Part shown: positions 26,666 through 34,950 of the stretch, piece by piece
How positions within the stretch are numbered: position 1 is the first letter of the stretch
Layout of the letters: each line of letters starts with the position of its first letter
Source of the DNA: Marinobacterium ramblicola
Lineage (GTDB): Bacteria > Pseudomonadota > Gammaproteobacteria > Pseudomonadales > Balneatricaceae
Direction: 5' to 3'
DNA: 64,000 bases
NCBI RefSeq assembly: GCF_019084545.1
Contig: NZ_JAHREP010000025.1
Span: forward strand, 1-64,000
Made by a program: the position numbers and the translations under genes
Notes under the pieces: generated by a model
Told to the model about the DNA's origin: nothing
Databases searched by the model: none
What the model saw: the letters and a program-made list of their open reading frames with translations, nothing else

Positions 26666-27112
26666 ATGGCAAAGCAATTCACAATTCCCGCACTGGCGCT
26701 CTCTGCTCTGATGGCAACCGGTATCAGTACTCAGGCGCTGGCCCACGGTGATGTGACTCCGCAGGGCGTCAACACCGAAGGCCTGACTCCGCTGGGCGAG
26801 GAGTGGGCCGATACCAACCCCTACCGCAACCCTAGCGATGATTTTGAGCGCGCTGTCGAGGTCGGCTCTTCCGCGTACAACCAGAACTGCGCACGTTGCC
26901 ACGGTCTGGAGGGTATCTCCGGCGGTATCGCGCCCGACCTGCGTCTGTTGACGCCGGACTTCGACGGTGACGAGTGGTACAAGTACCGCGTCATCAACGG
27001 CGCGGTGCGCGACGGCAAGGTCTATATGCCGAAGATGGCGGATTACCTGAGCCAGGAAGCGCTCTGGGCGATCAAGACCTATCTGGACGTGCGGCATGAT
27101 GAGATGGAGTGA
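26666..27112 (+). CDS. pedF: Cytochrome c-550 PedF
   Basis: A 148-residue periplasmic c-type cytochrome. The signal peptide ends near residue 26 (STQALAHG), the heme site is C75-AR-C78-H79, and the axial Met is in KVYMPKM (121 or 124). The sequence fits the c550 PedF family encoded with quinoprotein alcohol dehydrogenases. It should accept electrons from the PQQ enzyme and pass them to a terminal oxidase, functionally equal to ExaB of P. aeruginosa. Its 3' end overlaps the next gene (substrate-binding protein) by 17 bases, so they are likely cotranslated. Confidence 0.9.
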   Translation: MAKQFTIPALALSALMATGISTQALAHGDVTPQGVNTEGLTPLGEEWADTNPYRNPSDDFERAVEVGSSAYNQNCARCHGLEGISGGIAPDLRLLTPDFDGDEWYKYRVINGAVRDGKVYMPKMADYLSQEALWAIKTYLDVRHDEME

Positions 27113-28010
27113 TCTCCCGGCCCTGCTTGCGTTCTGCCTGCTTCTGGTCGGCGGGCAGGCGCAGGCGCGTCTGTATGACGACGTGGTCGCCTCCGGGTAT
27201 GTTCGGGTCGGCGTCTACCGCGACTTCCCGCCATACTCCTACCTGAAGGATGGCAAGCCTGCCGGCGTCGATGTCGAGCTCGGTCAGGCGATCGCCGACG
27301 AGTTGGGCGTCGATCTGCAGCTGCACTGGATCACCCCCGACGAGACCCTTGAGGACGATCTGCGCAACAGCGTGTGGAAGGGCCACTATCTGGATAAGGA
27401 CGAAGAGAATCCGCTGGCGCTCAGGAATGTCGCCGACGTGATGCTGCGCGTGCCTTACGATCGTGATTACGCCTACAAGCGTGACTCGCTGGGGCTGCTG
27501 ATCAACGAGCGAGTGGTGATGATGTCGCCCTACCATCAGGAGCGCTGGCAACTCGCGTTCGACAGCGAGAAGCTGGAGTCGGTGCGCACCCTGGCCAAGT
27601 TTCAGTACCACCCGATCGGCGTCGAGATCGACAGCCTGCCCGCGTTCTATCTGACCTCGGCGCTGCAGGGGCGGATGCGCGACAACACCCATCACTACAA
27701 CAACCCTCGCCTGGCCTTCGATGCGATGAAGCAGGGCAAGGTGAGCGCGGTGATGGCGATGCGCAGCGAGATCGACTGGCTGCTGAACGAAGAGGGCGGC
27801 GAGCGCTACCGTCGCGCCGAGAACGGTTTTCCCGACATGGGCAAGCAGGCCTGGGATATCGGCATCGCCGTGGGCGAGGGCGATCGCGATGTGGGCTATG
27901 CGGTGGAAACCGTGTTCGACCGCATGATCCGTGATGGCTCGATGGCGGCGCTTTTCGCGCGCTACGGTCTGACCTATGAGAAGCCCAGTCTCTACCTCGC
28001 TACTCACTAA
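27096..28010 (+). CDS. Quinoprotein dehydrogenase-associated periplasmic substrate-binding protein (XoxJ/MoxJ-like)
   Basis: A 304-residue protein with signal peptide (LPALLAFCLLLVGGQAQA) and the family 3 solute-binding fold: VRVGVYRDFPPYSYLKDGKPAGVDVELGQAIADELGVDLQLHW at about 38-80, then ADVMLRVPYDRDYAYKRDSLGLL. Such proteins accompany methanol/ethanol quinoprotein dehydrogenases, where MoxJ/XoxJ are thought to assist enzyme maturation rather than transport. It overlaps pedF by 17 bases, which ties it to the electron-transfer module. A perfect 11-base hairpin follows. No cognate permease of its own class is adjacent. Confidence 0.8.
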   Translation: MMRWSDLPALLAFCLLLVGGQAQARLYDDVVASGYVRVGVYRDFPPYSYLKDGKPAGVDVELGQAIADELGVDLQLHWITPDETLEDDLRNSVWKGHYLDKDEENPLALRNVADVMLRVPYDRDYAYKRDSLGLLINERVVMMSPYHQERWQLAFDSEKLESVRTLAKFQYHPIGVEIDSLPAFYLTSALQGRMRDNTHHYNNPRLAFDAMKQGKVSAVMAMRSEIDWLLNEEGGERYRRAENGFPDMGKQAWDIGIAVGEGDRDVGYAVETVFDRMIRDGSMAALFARYGLTYEKPSLYLATH

Positions 28011-28034
28011 TCCAGAATCCGCTTCAACATCTCG

Positions 28035-28059
28035 GCAGCCCGGAGTTTCTCCGGGCTGC
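28035..28059 (+). terminator. Hairpin after the XoxJ-like gene
   Basis: GCAGCCCGGAG (28035-28045) and CTCCGGGCTGC (28049-28059) form a perfect 11-base stem with loop TTT. No T-tract follows, so it may act as an RNA-stability element or a weak terminator. Confidence 0.55.
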
Positions 28060-28179
28060 GTCCGTAGGGTTACGACCAAAAGCGTCCCGAAAGGGGGCGA
28101 AAGTAGTATGTGGCCCCGCCTTGGGGCCGACTAGGTTGATAGTCAGACCCTGAATTCAACCGATATAAGAAGAAACACC

Positions 28180-29151
28180 ATGTACGCCACTCTGCTTAGA
28201 ATCCTGTTTTTGATCGCGCTCTATGTTCCGGCGCTGGTGCAGGCCCAGACCCAGACCCAGGAGCAGCCGCTGCCGCAGGTTCGGGTCGGCATGCTGCAGT
28301 TCGGCACCGCTCACTGGGAGCTGGCACATATCCAGCAGGCGGGTATCGACCGGGCCGAAGGCTACGAGTTGGTGCTGACACCGCTGGCCAACTCGGCGGC
28401 GGGGCTGCTGGCGCTGACCAGCGGCAGTGTCGACTGGATCATCGCCGACTGGGTCTGGGCGGCAAAGCGCACCCGGGATGGCGATCCGCTGCGCTTTCTT
28501 CCGTTCTCCAGCCAGATAGGGCAGGTCATGGTGCCTGCAGATAGCAATATCGACTCGATTGCGGCGCTGGTCGGAAAGCGTATAGGTGTTGCCGGTGGTC
28601 CCCAGGGCAAGAGCTGGCAACTGCTCGATGCGGCAGCCAAACAGCAGGGGGTGGATCTGCAGCGCGACGCTCAAGTCAGCTTCGGCGCGCCGCCGCTGTT
28701 GAATCGTGAGCTGGAGGCGGGGCGTCTCGATGCGCTGCTGACCTTCTGGCACTTCGCGGCAAGGCTTGAAGCCGGTGGCGGGTTCAAGCTGGCGTTCAGC
28801 GCACAGAGCATCGCCGAAACGCTAGGCCTCGATCCGCGCCTGCCGACGTTGGGCTACCTGGCACATGAAGAATGGGTTGTTGAAAATCAACAGCTTGCAA
28901 AGGCTTTTAAACGCTCTGTCTACGCTGCAAAGCAGGATCTCCGTGGCGACGAGCCCTGGTCGGCATTGCGGCCGCTGATGCGGGCCGACTCCGACGAGGT
29001 GTTCGAGGCGCTCAAGCGCGGTTACCGTGATGGCGAGCCGCCTTCCGAACTGGCTCCGGGGCTGATCGATTCCGCCCGCCGCGCCTGGCCTCTTCTCGGC
29101 GAGGAGGGGGAGCTGCCGGTCACGATCTTCGGCGGTGTGGAGATCAGATGA
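28180..29151 (+). CDS. ABC transporter periplasmic binding protein, nitrate/sulfonate/taurine type
   Basis: A 323-residue protein with signal peptide (ILFLIALYVPALVQA) and an NMT1/SsuA-type fold: PQVRVGMLQFGTAHWELAHIQQAGIDRAEGYELVLTPLANSAAGLLALTSGSVDWIIADWVWAAKRTRDG. The IADWVW segment and the absence of typical sulfonate-binding residues leave the ligand open. It is the first gene of a three-gene ABC importer (binding protein, permease, ATPase) lying directly before the quinoprotein dehydrogenase. The stop overlaps the permease start by four bases. Its place in the alcohol-oxidation cluster suggests uptake of something needed for the enzyme. Confidence 0.82.
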   Translation: MYATLLRILFLIALYVPALVQAQTQTQEQPLPQVRVGMLQFGTAHWELAHIQQAGIDRAEGYELVLTPLANSAAGLLALTSGSVDWIIADWVWAAKRTRDGDPLRFLPFSSQIGQVMVPADSNIDSIAALVGKRIGVAGGPQGKSWQLLDAAAKQQGVDLQRDAQVSFGAPPLLNRELEAGRLDALLTFWHFAARLEAGGGFKLAFSAQSIAETLGLDPRLPTLGYLAHEEWVVENQQLAKAFKRSVYAAKQDLRGDEPWSALRPLMRADSDEVFEALKRGYRDGEPPSELAPGLIDSARRAWPLLGEEGELPVTIFGGVEIR

Positions 29152-29912
29152 TTAGCCGGCTGCGCGATTACCTGCTGGTGATCGCCATTTTGGGGGTGGC
29201 GTGGCAGTTGATCGCCGCCTGGCTCAACGATCCGCTGCTGCCGGCACCCGGCCAGGTGCTTGCGGTGCTCGGATCCGAACTTGAACGGGGCGCGCTGCTG
29301 CACCATCTGCTGGTCACCCTACGTCGGGTGGCGATCGCGTTTCTGTTCGCTATGCTCCTTGGCACTCTGCTCGGCTGGTATATGGGACGATACCGGCAGG
29401 CCAACCGCTGGGGCGATCCACTGCTGGTGCTGTTTCTCAACCTGCCGGCACTGGTGTTGATTATCCTGCTTTACGTCTGGATGGGGCTGGTGGAGTCGGC
29501 AGCGGTGCTGGCGGTGATACTCAATAAGGTGCCCAATGTAGCGGTTACGATCCGTGAAGGCGCACGCAGCCTCGATCCTCAACTGGAGCAGATGGCGCAG
29601 GCATACCGCTTCAACTTGCGTCGGCGGGTGCTGGATCTTTGGCTGCCGCAGCTGTTTCCCTACCTGATGGGCGCGATGCGCAGCGGGCTGGCACTGATCT
29701 GGAAGATCGTGCTGGTGGTGGAACTGCTGGGCCGCTCGGACGGCATCGGCTTTCAGCTTCACCAGGCGTTCCAGATCTTCGATGTTGCGGCGATCCTCGC
29801 CTACAGCTTCAGCTTCATTCTGGTGGTGCAACTGATCGAATGGCTGCTGTTGCAGCCGCTTGAGCGGAGCGCGCGACGTTGGCAGACCGAGGAGGAGCCC
29901 CGTCATGCTTGA
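29148..29912 (+). CDS. ABC importer permease, SsuC/TauC type
   Basis: A 254-residue membrane protein with about six transmembrane segments. The cytoplasmic EAA loop is visible around EGARSLDPQLEQMAQAYRFNLRRRVLDLWLPQLFPYLM (about 141-178), followed by GLALIWKIVLVVELLGRSDGIGFQLHQA. This is the SsuC/TauC/NrtB permease pattern. It overlaps the binding-protein gene by four bases and the ATPase gene by eight, so the three are coupled. Substrate is unknown. Confidence 0.85.
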   Translation: MISRLRDYLLVIAILGVAWQLIAAWLNDPLLPAPGQVLAVLGSELERGALLHHLLVTLRRVAIAFLFAMLLGTLLGWYMGRYRQANRWGDPLLVLFLNLPALVLIILLYVWMGLVESAAVLAVILNKVPNVAVTIREGARSLDPQLEQMAQAYRFNLRRRVLDLWLPQLFPYLMGAMRSGLALIWKIVLVVELLGRSDGIGFQLHQAFQIFDVAAILAYSFSFILVVQLIEWLLLQPLERSARRWQTEEEPRHA

Positions 29913-30531
29913 ACTGAAGCTTGAATCGAAGGCCTACGACCGTCGCGTGCTGGGGCCGCTCGAATTTCGTATCGAGCCCGGTCAACGACTGGCATTGGTG
30001 GGCCCGTCCGGCTGCGGCAAGACCACGCTGCTCAATATCATCGCCGGCCTGGACAGCGACTACACCGGCACCCGAAGGGTGCAGCGCGAGGATCTGCTGA
30101 TCGCGTACATGTTTCAGGAGCCGCGTCTGCTGCCCTGGCGCACCGTGGCGCAGAATCTGGTGCTGGCCGGTACCGGTGAAGCGTCGGTCGATGCCGCATT
30201 GGCGGAGGTCGGTCTGCACGATGTCGCCCATCTCTATCCTCGACAGCTGTCCCTCGGTATGGCGCGCCGCGTAGCGCTCGCCAGGGCGCTGGCGATCAAG
30301 CCCGATCTCCTGTTGCTGGACGAGCCGCTGGTCTCGCTGGATCCGCCAACGGCAGGCCAGTTGCGACAGCTGCTGAAAGCGTTACTGGCAGAGCGCCCCT
30401 GGCTGAGCATGGTGTTGGTGTCTCATGACCCGGTCGATGCGCAGGAACTGGCCGACTCCTGGTTGTCGTTGGAACCGAAAAACGAGCGGGTATTACTACC
30501 AAGTGAGGAGAAAACTGCTTCCGCCGGTTAA
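29905..30531 (+). CDS. ABC importer ATPase, SsuB/TauB type
   Basis: A 208-residue ATPase with Walker A GPSGCGKTT, Q-loop YMFQEPRLLPWRTVAQN (typical of SsuB/TauB/NrtD), a signature written LSLGMARRVALARAL, Walker B LLLLDEPLVSLD and H-loop VSHDPVDA. The LSLGM signature departs from LSGGQ at two positions. The start at 29905 is preferred because GGAGGAG lies at 29891-29897; an in-frame TTG at 29860 has no support. The protein is somewhat short for the family at its C-terminus. Last gene of the importer; the dehydrogenase follows after 110 bases. Confidence 0.83.
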   Translation: MLELKLESKAYDRRVLGPLEFRIEPGQRLALVGPSGCGKTTLLNIIAGLDSDYTGTRRVQREDLLIAYMFQEPRLLPWRTVAQNLVLAGTGEASVDAALAEVGLHDVAHLYPRQLSLGMARRVALARALAIKPDLLLLDEPLVSLDPPTAGQLRQLLKALLAERPWLSMVLVSHDPVDAQELADSWLSLEPKNERVLLPSEEKTASAG

Positions 30532-30641
30532 TTGTTGAAAAACGGGGTGGCTACAAGAATTAGCCTCAGTATCGGGATTATCTCCCGATTACCAGGGGTA
30601 TTCCCGAAACCAATAAGAATGATTCCGCAAAGGAGACGACA
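30532..30641 (+). promoter_or_regulatory. Upstream region of the quinoprotein dehydrogenase
   Basis: The spacer contains the inverted repeat TCGGGA-N5-TCCCGA, and just downstream GGGTATTCCCGA. AAAGGAGACGACA before the ATG is a strong ribosome site. No copy of the AGTAC-N4-GTACT motif and no good sigma-54 box are visible. The gene may be cotranscribed with the importer or controlled by a different factor, for example a lanthanide-responsive one. Confidence 0.35.
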
Positions 30642-32420
30642 ATGAAACGACTCGGGCTCAGTACAGGCTTTGCAGTTACTGCCCTCGTTGCAGCGATGTC
30701 CACGGCCAACGTTGCACAGGCCGGTGTAACCGATGAAGATATCTTGAACGACCACATGACGACCGACGATGTCGTCTCCAACGGCCTTGGTGTACAGGGG
30801 CAGCGTTTCAGCCCACTGGCCAAGCTCAACACCAAGAACGTACAGGAGCTGCGTCCGGTCTGGTCCTTCTCCTTCGGTGGTGAGAAGCAGCGTGGCCAGG
30901 AGTCTCAGCCGCTGGTGAAGGATGGCGTCATGTACGTCACCGGCTCCTACTCCCGTGTGTTCGCGATCGACGTGAAGACCGGCGAGGAGATCTGGGAATA
31001 CAACGCCCGTCTGCCTGATGGCATCATGCCCTGCTGCGACGTGATCAACCGTGGTGTCGCGCTGTACGACGACCTGGTGATCTTCGGTACCCTCGATGCC
31101 AAGCTGGTTGCCCTGAACAAGGACACCGGCAAGACCGTCTGGAAAAAGACCGTCTCCGACTATCAGGAAGGTTACTCTCTGACCGCCGCGCCCTTAATCG
31201 TCAAGGGCAAGGTGATCACCGGCGTATCCGGCGGCGAGTTCGGTGTGGTCGGCAAGGTGGAAGCCTACGATGCCAAAACCGGCGATCTGGTCTGGACCCG
31301 TCCGACCGTAGAGGGTCACATGGGCTACGTCTACAAGGATGGCAAGAAGGTCGAGAACGGCATCTCCGGTGGCAAGCCGGGCCAGACCTGGCCGGGTGAC
31401 CTGTGGAAGACCGGCGGCGCCGCCACCTGGCTGGGCGGCTACTACGATCCGGATACCGACAGCATCTTCATCGGTACCGGTAACCCGGCACCGTGGAACT
31501 CTCACATGCGTCCGGGCGACAACCTGTTCTCCTCTTCACGCCTGGCGATCGACCCGGATGACGGCAAGATCAAGTGGCACTTCCAGACCACCCCGCACGA
31601 CGGCTGGGACTTCGACGGTGTCAACGAGCTGATCTCCTTCGACTACAAGGAGGGCGGCAAGACCGTCAAGGCCGCGGCGACCGCCGACCGTAACGGTTTC
31701 TTCTACGTCCTGAACCGTGAAAACGGCGACTTCATCCGCGGTTTCCCGTTCGTCGACAAGGTGAGCTGGGCCAAGGGGCTGGATAAGAACGGTCGCCCGA
31801 TCTACATCGAAGAGAACCGTCCGGGTAACCCGGCAGCGGCCGAGAAGGGCAGCACCGTGGTCGCTCAGCCGTCGTTCCTCGGCGGCAAGAACTGGATGCC
31901 GATGGCGTACAGCCAGGATACCGGATACTTCTACGTGCCCTCCAACGAGTGGGCGATGGATATCTGGAACGAGCCGGTCAACTACAAGAAGGGCGCGGCC
32001 TACCTGGGTGCGGGCTTCACCATTCACCCGACCAACGACGAGTACATCGGCGTACTGCGCGCGATCGATCCGAAGTCCGGTAAAGAGGTATGGCGCTACG
32101 AGAACTACGCTCCGCTTTGGGGTGGCGTTCTGGCAACCGCCGGTAACCTGGTCTTCACCGGTAACCCGGAAGGCTACCTGATGGCGTTCGACGCCAAGTC
32201 CGGCGAGATGGTGTACAAGTTCAACACCGGTTCCGGTATCGTCGGCTCGCCGATCACTTGGGAGATGGATGGCGAACAGTACGTCTCCGTCGTCTCCGGC
32301 TGGGGTGGTGCGGTACCGCTTTGGGGTGGTGAGGTCGCCAAGCGCGTCAAGCACCTGAACCAGGGTGGCTCCGTGTGGACGTTCAAGCTTCCGGCCAGCG
32401 CAGAGATGGCCAGCAAGTAA
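30642..32420 (+). CDS. pedH: PQQ-dependent alcohol dehydrogenase, lanthanide type (PedH/ExaF-like)
   Basis: A 592-residue periplasmic quinoprotein with signal peptide ending near residue 27 and an eight-blade propeller with W-motifs such as [10 protein letters not shown] and [11 protein letters not shown]. Vicinal Cys C131-C132 (MPCCD) cover PQQ. Metal and catalytic residues by family position are E199 (GGEFG), N281 (GTGNPAPW) and D304. Two residues on is a second Asp, D306 (IDPDDG), the hallmark of lanthanide enzymes; calcium enzymes such as ExaA have Ser or another residue there. No C-terminal heme domain. It oxidises primary alcohols and aldehydes and passes electrons to PedF. A strong terminator follows. 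The only quinoprotein alcohol dehydrogenase in the window. Confidence 0.9.
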   Translation: MKRLGLSTGFAVTALVAAMSTANVAQAGVTDEDILNDHMTTDDVVSNGLGVQGQRFSPLAKLNTKNVQELRPVWSFSFGGEKQRGQESQPLVKDGVMYVTGSYSRVFAIDVKTGEEIWEYNARLPDGIMPCCDVINRGVALYDDLVIFGTLDAKLVALNKDTGKTVWKKTVSDYQEGYSLTAAPLIVKGKVITGVSGGEFGVVGKVEAYDAKTGDLVWTRPTVEGHMGYVYKDGKKVENGISGGKPGQTWPGDLWKTGGAATWLGGYYDPDTDSIFIGTGNPAPWNSHMRPGDNLFSSSRLAIDPDDGKIKWHFQTTPHDGWDFDGVNELISFDYKEGGKTVKAAATADRNGFFYVLNRENGDFIRGFPFVDKVSWAKGLDKNGRPIYIEENRPGNPAAAEKGSTVVAQPSFLGGKNWMPMAYSQDTGYFYVPSNEWAMDIWNEPVNYKKGAAYLGAGFTIHPTNDEYIGVLRAIDPKSGKEVWRYENYAPLWGGVLATAGNLVFTGNPEGYLMAFDAKSGEMVYKFNTGSGIVGSPITWEMDGEQYVSVVSGWGGAVPLWGGEVAKRVKHLNQGGSVWTFKLPASAEMASK

Positions 32421-32433
32421 AGCTGTGTAATGC

Positions 32434-32459
32434 AAAAAAGGGCCTTCGGGCCCTTTTTT
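32434..32459. terminator. Bidirectional terminator between the alcohol dehydrogenase and the sialidase-like gene
   Basis: A-tract (32434-32439), GGGCC-TTCG-GGCCC stem-loop (32440-32453) and T-tract (32454-32459). The symmetry serves both convergent genes. Confidence 0.93.
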
Positions 32460-32472
32460 GTTGGCCTATTGG

Positions 32473-33459
32473 CTATTGCCTGTGGGTAAGTTGTCGTCGA
32501 GCAGCGAGGGCTGAGGGTTCAGCGCTCAGGTTCAGCTCTGCCAGATAGATCGCGGTACCCAGCTGCTGTTCATGGCTGGAGTAGTAGACGACACGTAACC
32601 GATCACCGTCCAACACCAGCCCCGGATAGCTGCAGTCGCCCCCAGAGGGCAATACAACCGTTTCATCGATCTCCGACTGTTTGCTCAGTCGACTGACCTC
32701 CGTCCACTGCGGTAGCCACTGCGCTGGATGTTTGTAGCGACGGTAGGCGGCGATAAAGCCTGTCTGCTTTTCATCCTGGATCAGGCAGGGCCCACCGATA
32801 CGGAAACCTATATCCTGCCATTGCCACTGCTCATAGGGCGGCGCGGCATGCCCCAGCAGGGCATTGCTGTTCCCGGCATCGGCGTTGTCCCGCCTGAGCA
32901 GGCACCAGGCGCTGCCATCCCGATCGAAGCAGAGGTCGTGTTCATTGACATATTGCTCGTCAAACTCGGTCAAGCGGTGCTGCTGCCATTTGCCGTCAGG
33001 GGTGACGCGATACCAGTACAGGCCGCCGACGCCTCCTGTCCCGTATGCAAAGCCGTAGGCGACATTCTGATACCAGTTGAGCCGCCAGAGCCAGTGGTTG
33101 GGCTCGGATATATCGATCGGATCACTCCACCGTTCGCCGTCTTGGCTGAACCAGGCCTTGGTCTGATGGGACACAGGGCCGGTGGCTTTAGCCGCTGCAC
33201 TCAGCAGCATCAAGCGGTTATCGGGTGTGATACTGAGTTTTGCGTCGCGCAGGTCGGCGCCCTCAAGGGCTATTCGTGCCATGTCTCGCCACGCCTGCTG
33301 CCCATCTATCAGGCACAACACCCTGATGATACCGGCATCCGAAATATGCTGCTCGCCTTCACGAAAGACGACATAGAGCCGTCCGTTAAAGCGGACCATA
33401 TCGGTAAAGGCGTTATGCGCGGCTCTGTTCCAGAGTCGCTGTGTGTTCAGTAACTGCAT
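32473..33459 (-). CDS. Sialidase-like (BNR-type) beta-propeller protein
   Basis: A 328-residue protein with repeated beta-propeller strands and Asp-box-like pieces (WFSQDGERWSDPI, DRDGSAWCLLRRD, RVTPDGKWQQ), fitting the exo-alpha-sialidase-like fold. FREGEQH near residue 30 resembles the Arg-containing start of sialidases. No signal peptide is visible, so it would be cytosolic, which is unusual for a secreted glycosidase. The start at 33459 (MQLLNTQRLW) follows GGAAGAG; a longer frame upstream runs into the neighbouring transglycosylase gene. Enzymatic activity is doubtful; the role is unknown. Confidence 0.65.
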   Translation of the reverse strand: MQLLNTQRLWNRAAHNAFTDMVRFNGRLYVVFREGEQHISDAGIIRVLCLIDGQQAWRDMARIALEGADLRDAKLSITPDNRLMLLSAAAKATGPVSHQTKAWFSQDGERWSDPIDISEPNHWLWRLNWYQNVAYGFAYGTGGVGGLYWYRVTPDGKWQQHRLTEFDEQYVNEHDLCFDRDGSAWCLLRRDNADAGNSNALLGHAAPPYEQWQWQDIGFRIGGPCLIQDEKQTGFIAAYRRYKHPAQWLPQWTEVSRLSKQSEIDETVVLPSGGDCSYPGLVLDGDRLRVVYYSSHEQQLGTAIYLAELNLSAEPSALAARRQLTHRQ

Positions 33460-33493
33460 GCGTTGCTCTTCCAGACCTTGGATACGGGACGAA

Positions 33494-34219
33494 TCAGGGT
33501 TGGAGCGCTGCGTATCGGTTAAGCAATATGCCGACCCGCTCCACATAGGCCTGGGTTTCCGAATAGGGTGGAATTCCAGCATATTTTGCCACGGCACCTG
33601 GACCGGCATTGTAGGCGGCGGTGGCGAGCTTCACATCGCCCTTGTAGCGTTCCAGCAGTGCGGACAGGTAGCGTACGCCGCCGTAGATATTCTGCCTCGG
33701 ATCCAAGGCGTTTTGGACCTCCAGATCCTCTGCGGTTGCCGGCATCAACTGCATAAGCCCCATTGCCCCCTTGCTTGAACGTGCCTGAGGGTTGAACGCG
33801 GACTCGGCATGGATAACGGCTCGGACCAGGGCTGGGTTGACGCCATACTGCTTGGCAGCAGAGGCGATATCGCTTTTGTAGGCGTCGTTATTCAGCGGAG
33901 TTTTATACCAGTCGACGGTGGAGCCGACCCTGCAGGCGTAGCAATCGAACCTGAGCACCTCGACATCGCGGATATGCAGCGGTCGCTGGTCGGTAAAGCT
34001 GAGGGTGCCATCGGGGCGGCGGAATTTGTATACGGTTTCCACCGAACCGCTGCCGGAGAGTCGCCTGTCTGAATGGGCCGGGGCAACATTGGTAAACTCC
34101 ACGCGCCCGTCCGGGTGGACAATGCGACGTATCTCACCGGCGCTGACAAGCGCGGGCCCCCCAGCCAGCAGGGTCAACACTATCGCTGTCAGTGTTAGGT
34201 ATCCGGTTTTCGGTTGCAT
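33494..34219 (-). CDS. Lytic transglycosylase (SLT domain with DUF4124)
   Basis: A 241-residue protein with signal peptide (LTAIVLTLLAGGPALVSA). An N-terminal DUF4124-like segment has EIRRIVHPDGRVEFTNVAP. The SLT domain is at about 125-235: AKQYGVNPALVRAVIHAESAFNPQARSSKGAMGLMQLMPATAEDL with catalytic Glu in HAESAF, then NIYGGVRYLSALLERY and LATAAYNAGPGAVAKYAGIPPYSETQAYVERV. It cleaves peptidoglycan glycan strands in the periplasm. It lies 34 bases before the sialidase-like start, so the two may be cotranscribed. Confidence 0.9.
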   Translation of the reverse strand: MQPKTGYLTLTAIVLTLLAGGPALVSAGEIRRIVHPDGRVEFTNVAPAHSDRRLSGSGSVETVYKFRRPDGTLSFTDQRPLHIRDVEVLRFDCYACRVGSTVDWYKTPLNNDAYKSDIASAAKQYGVNPALVRAVIHAESAFNPQARSSKGAMGLMQLMPATAEDLEVQNALDPRQNIYGGVRYLSALLERYKGDVKLATAAYNAGPGAVAKYAGIPPYSETQAYVERVGILLNRYAALQP

Positions 34220-34285
34220 AGCGGCGAGGATACTACGGCTGTTGCAGGATGGAGAACCGCTTCGGTCAATTATTTGCGTAACGTG

Positions 34286-34603
34286 CTACCCAATGCGGTG
34301 AGGTGGCAGATCGATACCGGTCGCGCGATAGCCGAGAGTCACCACCTGTCCAGAATAGCGCTCGTCACCTGTCGAGGTGAACTCGAAGGTGTAGCGCCGC
34401 CAGATATGCAGTTGACCATCCTCATCCCGCTTTATCCAGATTGCGCGCAGCGCGACACTTTCATCGAGCAGCTGCAGATCCATTTCGTTACAGCTCTTGC
34501 GCGCATGCTTCAGCGCGATCTCCCGTACTTTCTGTCCGCGCCACCAGAGCAGGCAGATCGCGCCTGTCAGTGCCAGCCAGAACAGATCTTTCAGCTCGAA
34601 CAT
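34286..34603 (-). CDS. DUF3301 membrane-anchored protein
   Basis: A 105-residue protein with one N-terminal transmembrane segment (DLFWLALTGAICLLWW) followed by the conserved soluble part: VREIALKHARKSCNEMDLQLLDESVALRAIWIKRDEDGQLHIWRRYTFEFTSTGDERYSGQVVTLGYRATGIDLPP. This matches the DUF3301 family of gammaproteobacteria, whose function is unknown. It precedes the transglycosylase gene with a 66-base gap on the same strand, so an envelope role is possible. Confidence 0.85.
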   Translation of the reverse strand: MFELKDLFWLALTGAICLLWWRGQKVREIALKHARKSCNEMDLQLLDESVALRAIWIKRDEDGQLHIWRRYTFEFTSTGDERYSGQVVTLGYRATGIDLPPHRIG

Positions 34604-34686
34604 TGAGGGTCCTTATCAGAGGTTCGGCCGGATCATAACGGATATGATCGGGTGTTTTTAGTGCTGTCGGCTATTCGGCTCAAATT

Positions 34687-34829
34687 TGTTGCAGGTGCCA
34701 CAATCCTGGCGGTAATGCTCATAGCTGATGGAGGCCCCGATGACATTAAATAGAGTTTATAACTTGTTGAAAAATAGCTGGATGTAATCTGCGTTTCTTT
34801 CTTTTCGTGGCCTTGGCAGACGTTTTGCT
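34687..34829 (+). promoter_or_regulatory. NifA-type upstream site and sigma-54 promoter of the NafY-like gene
   Basis: TGT-N10-ACA at 34687-34702 fits the NifA upstream activator sequence. At 34814-34829 TGGCAG-N5-TTGCT matches the -24/-12 sigma-54 consensus with correct spacing and only the sixth base of the -24 box off. The distance between them is about 110 bases, normal for an enhancer-promoter pair. The remainder of 34604-34950 holds A+T-rich sequence and no convincing gene. Binding is inferred. Confidence 0.6.
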
Positions 34830-34950
34830 GCGCTAGCAGTTGCAGACCCCAATAACCTAACCCATGACGATATGTCACGACTGAAGCTGGCTGTACGCCT
34901 GACCCGTTATCAACTTCTGCGCGCTGTTGCGCCTGATTTGGAGCATCTCG

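Noticed and set aside
30532-30641. TGGCTAC...TTAGC before the dehydrogenase gene as a sigma-54 promoter
   Set aside because: The GG-to-GC spacing is two bases too long for a -24/-12 promoter.
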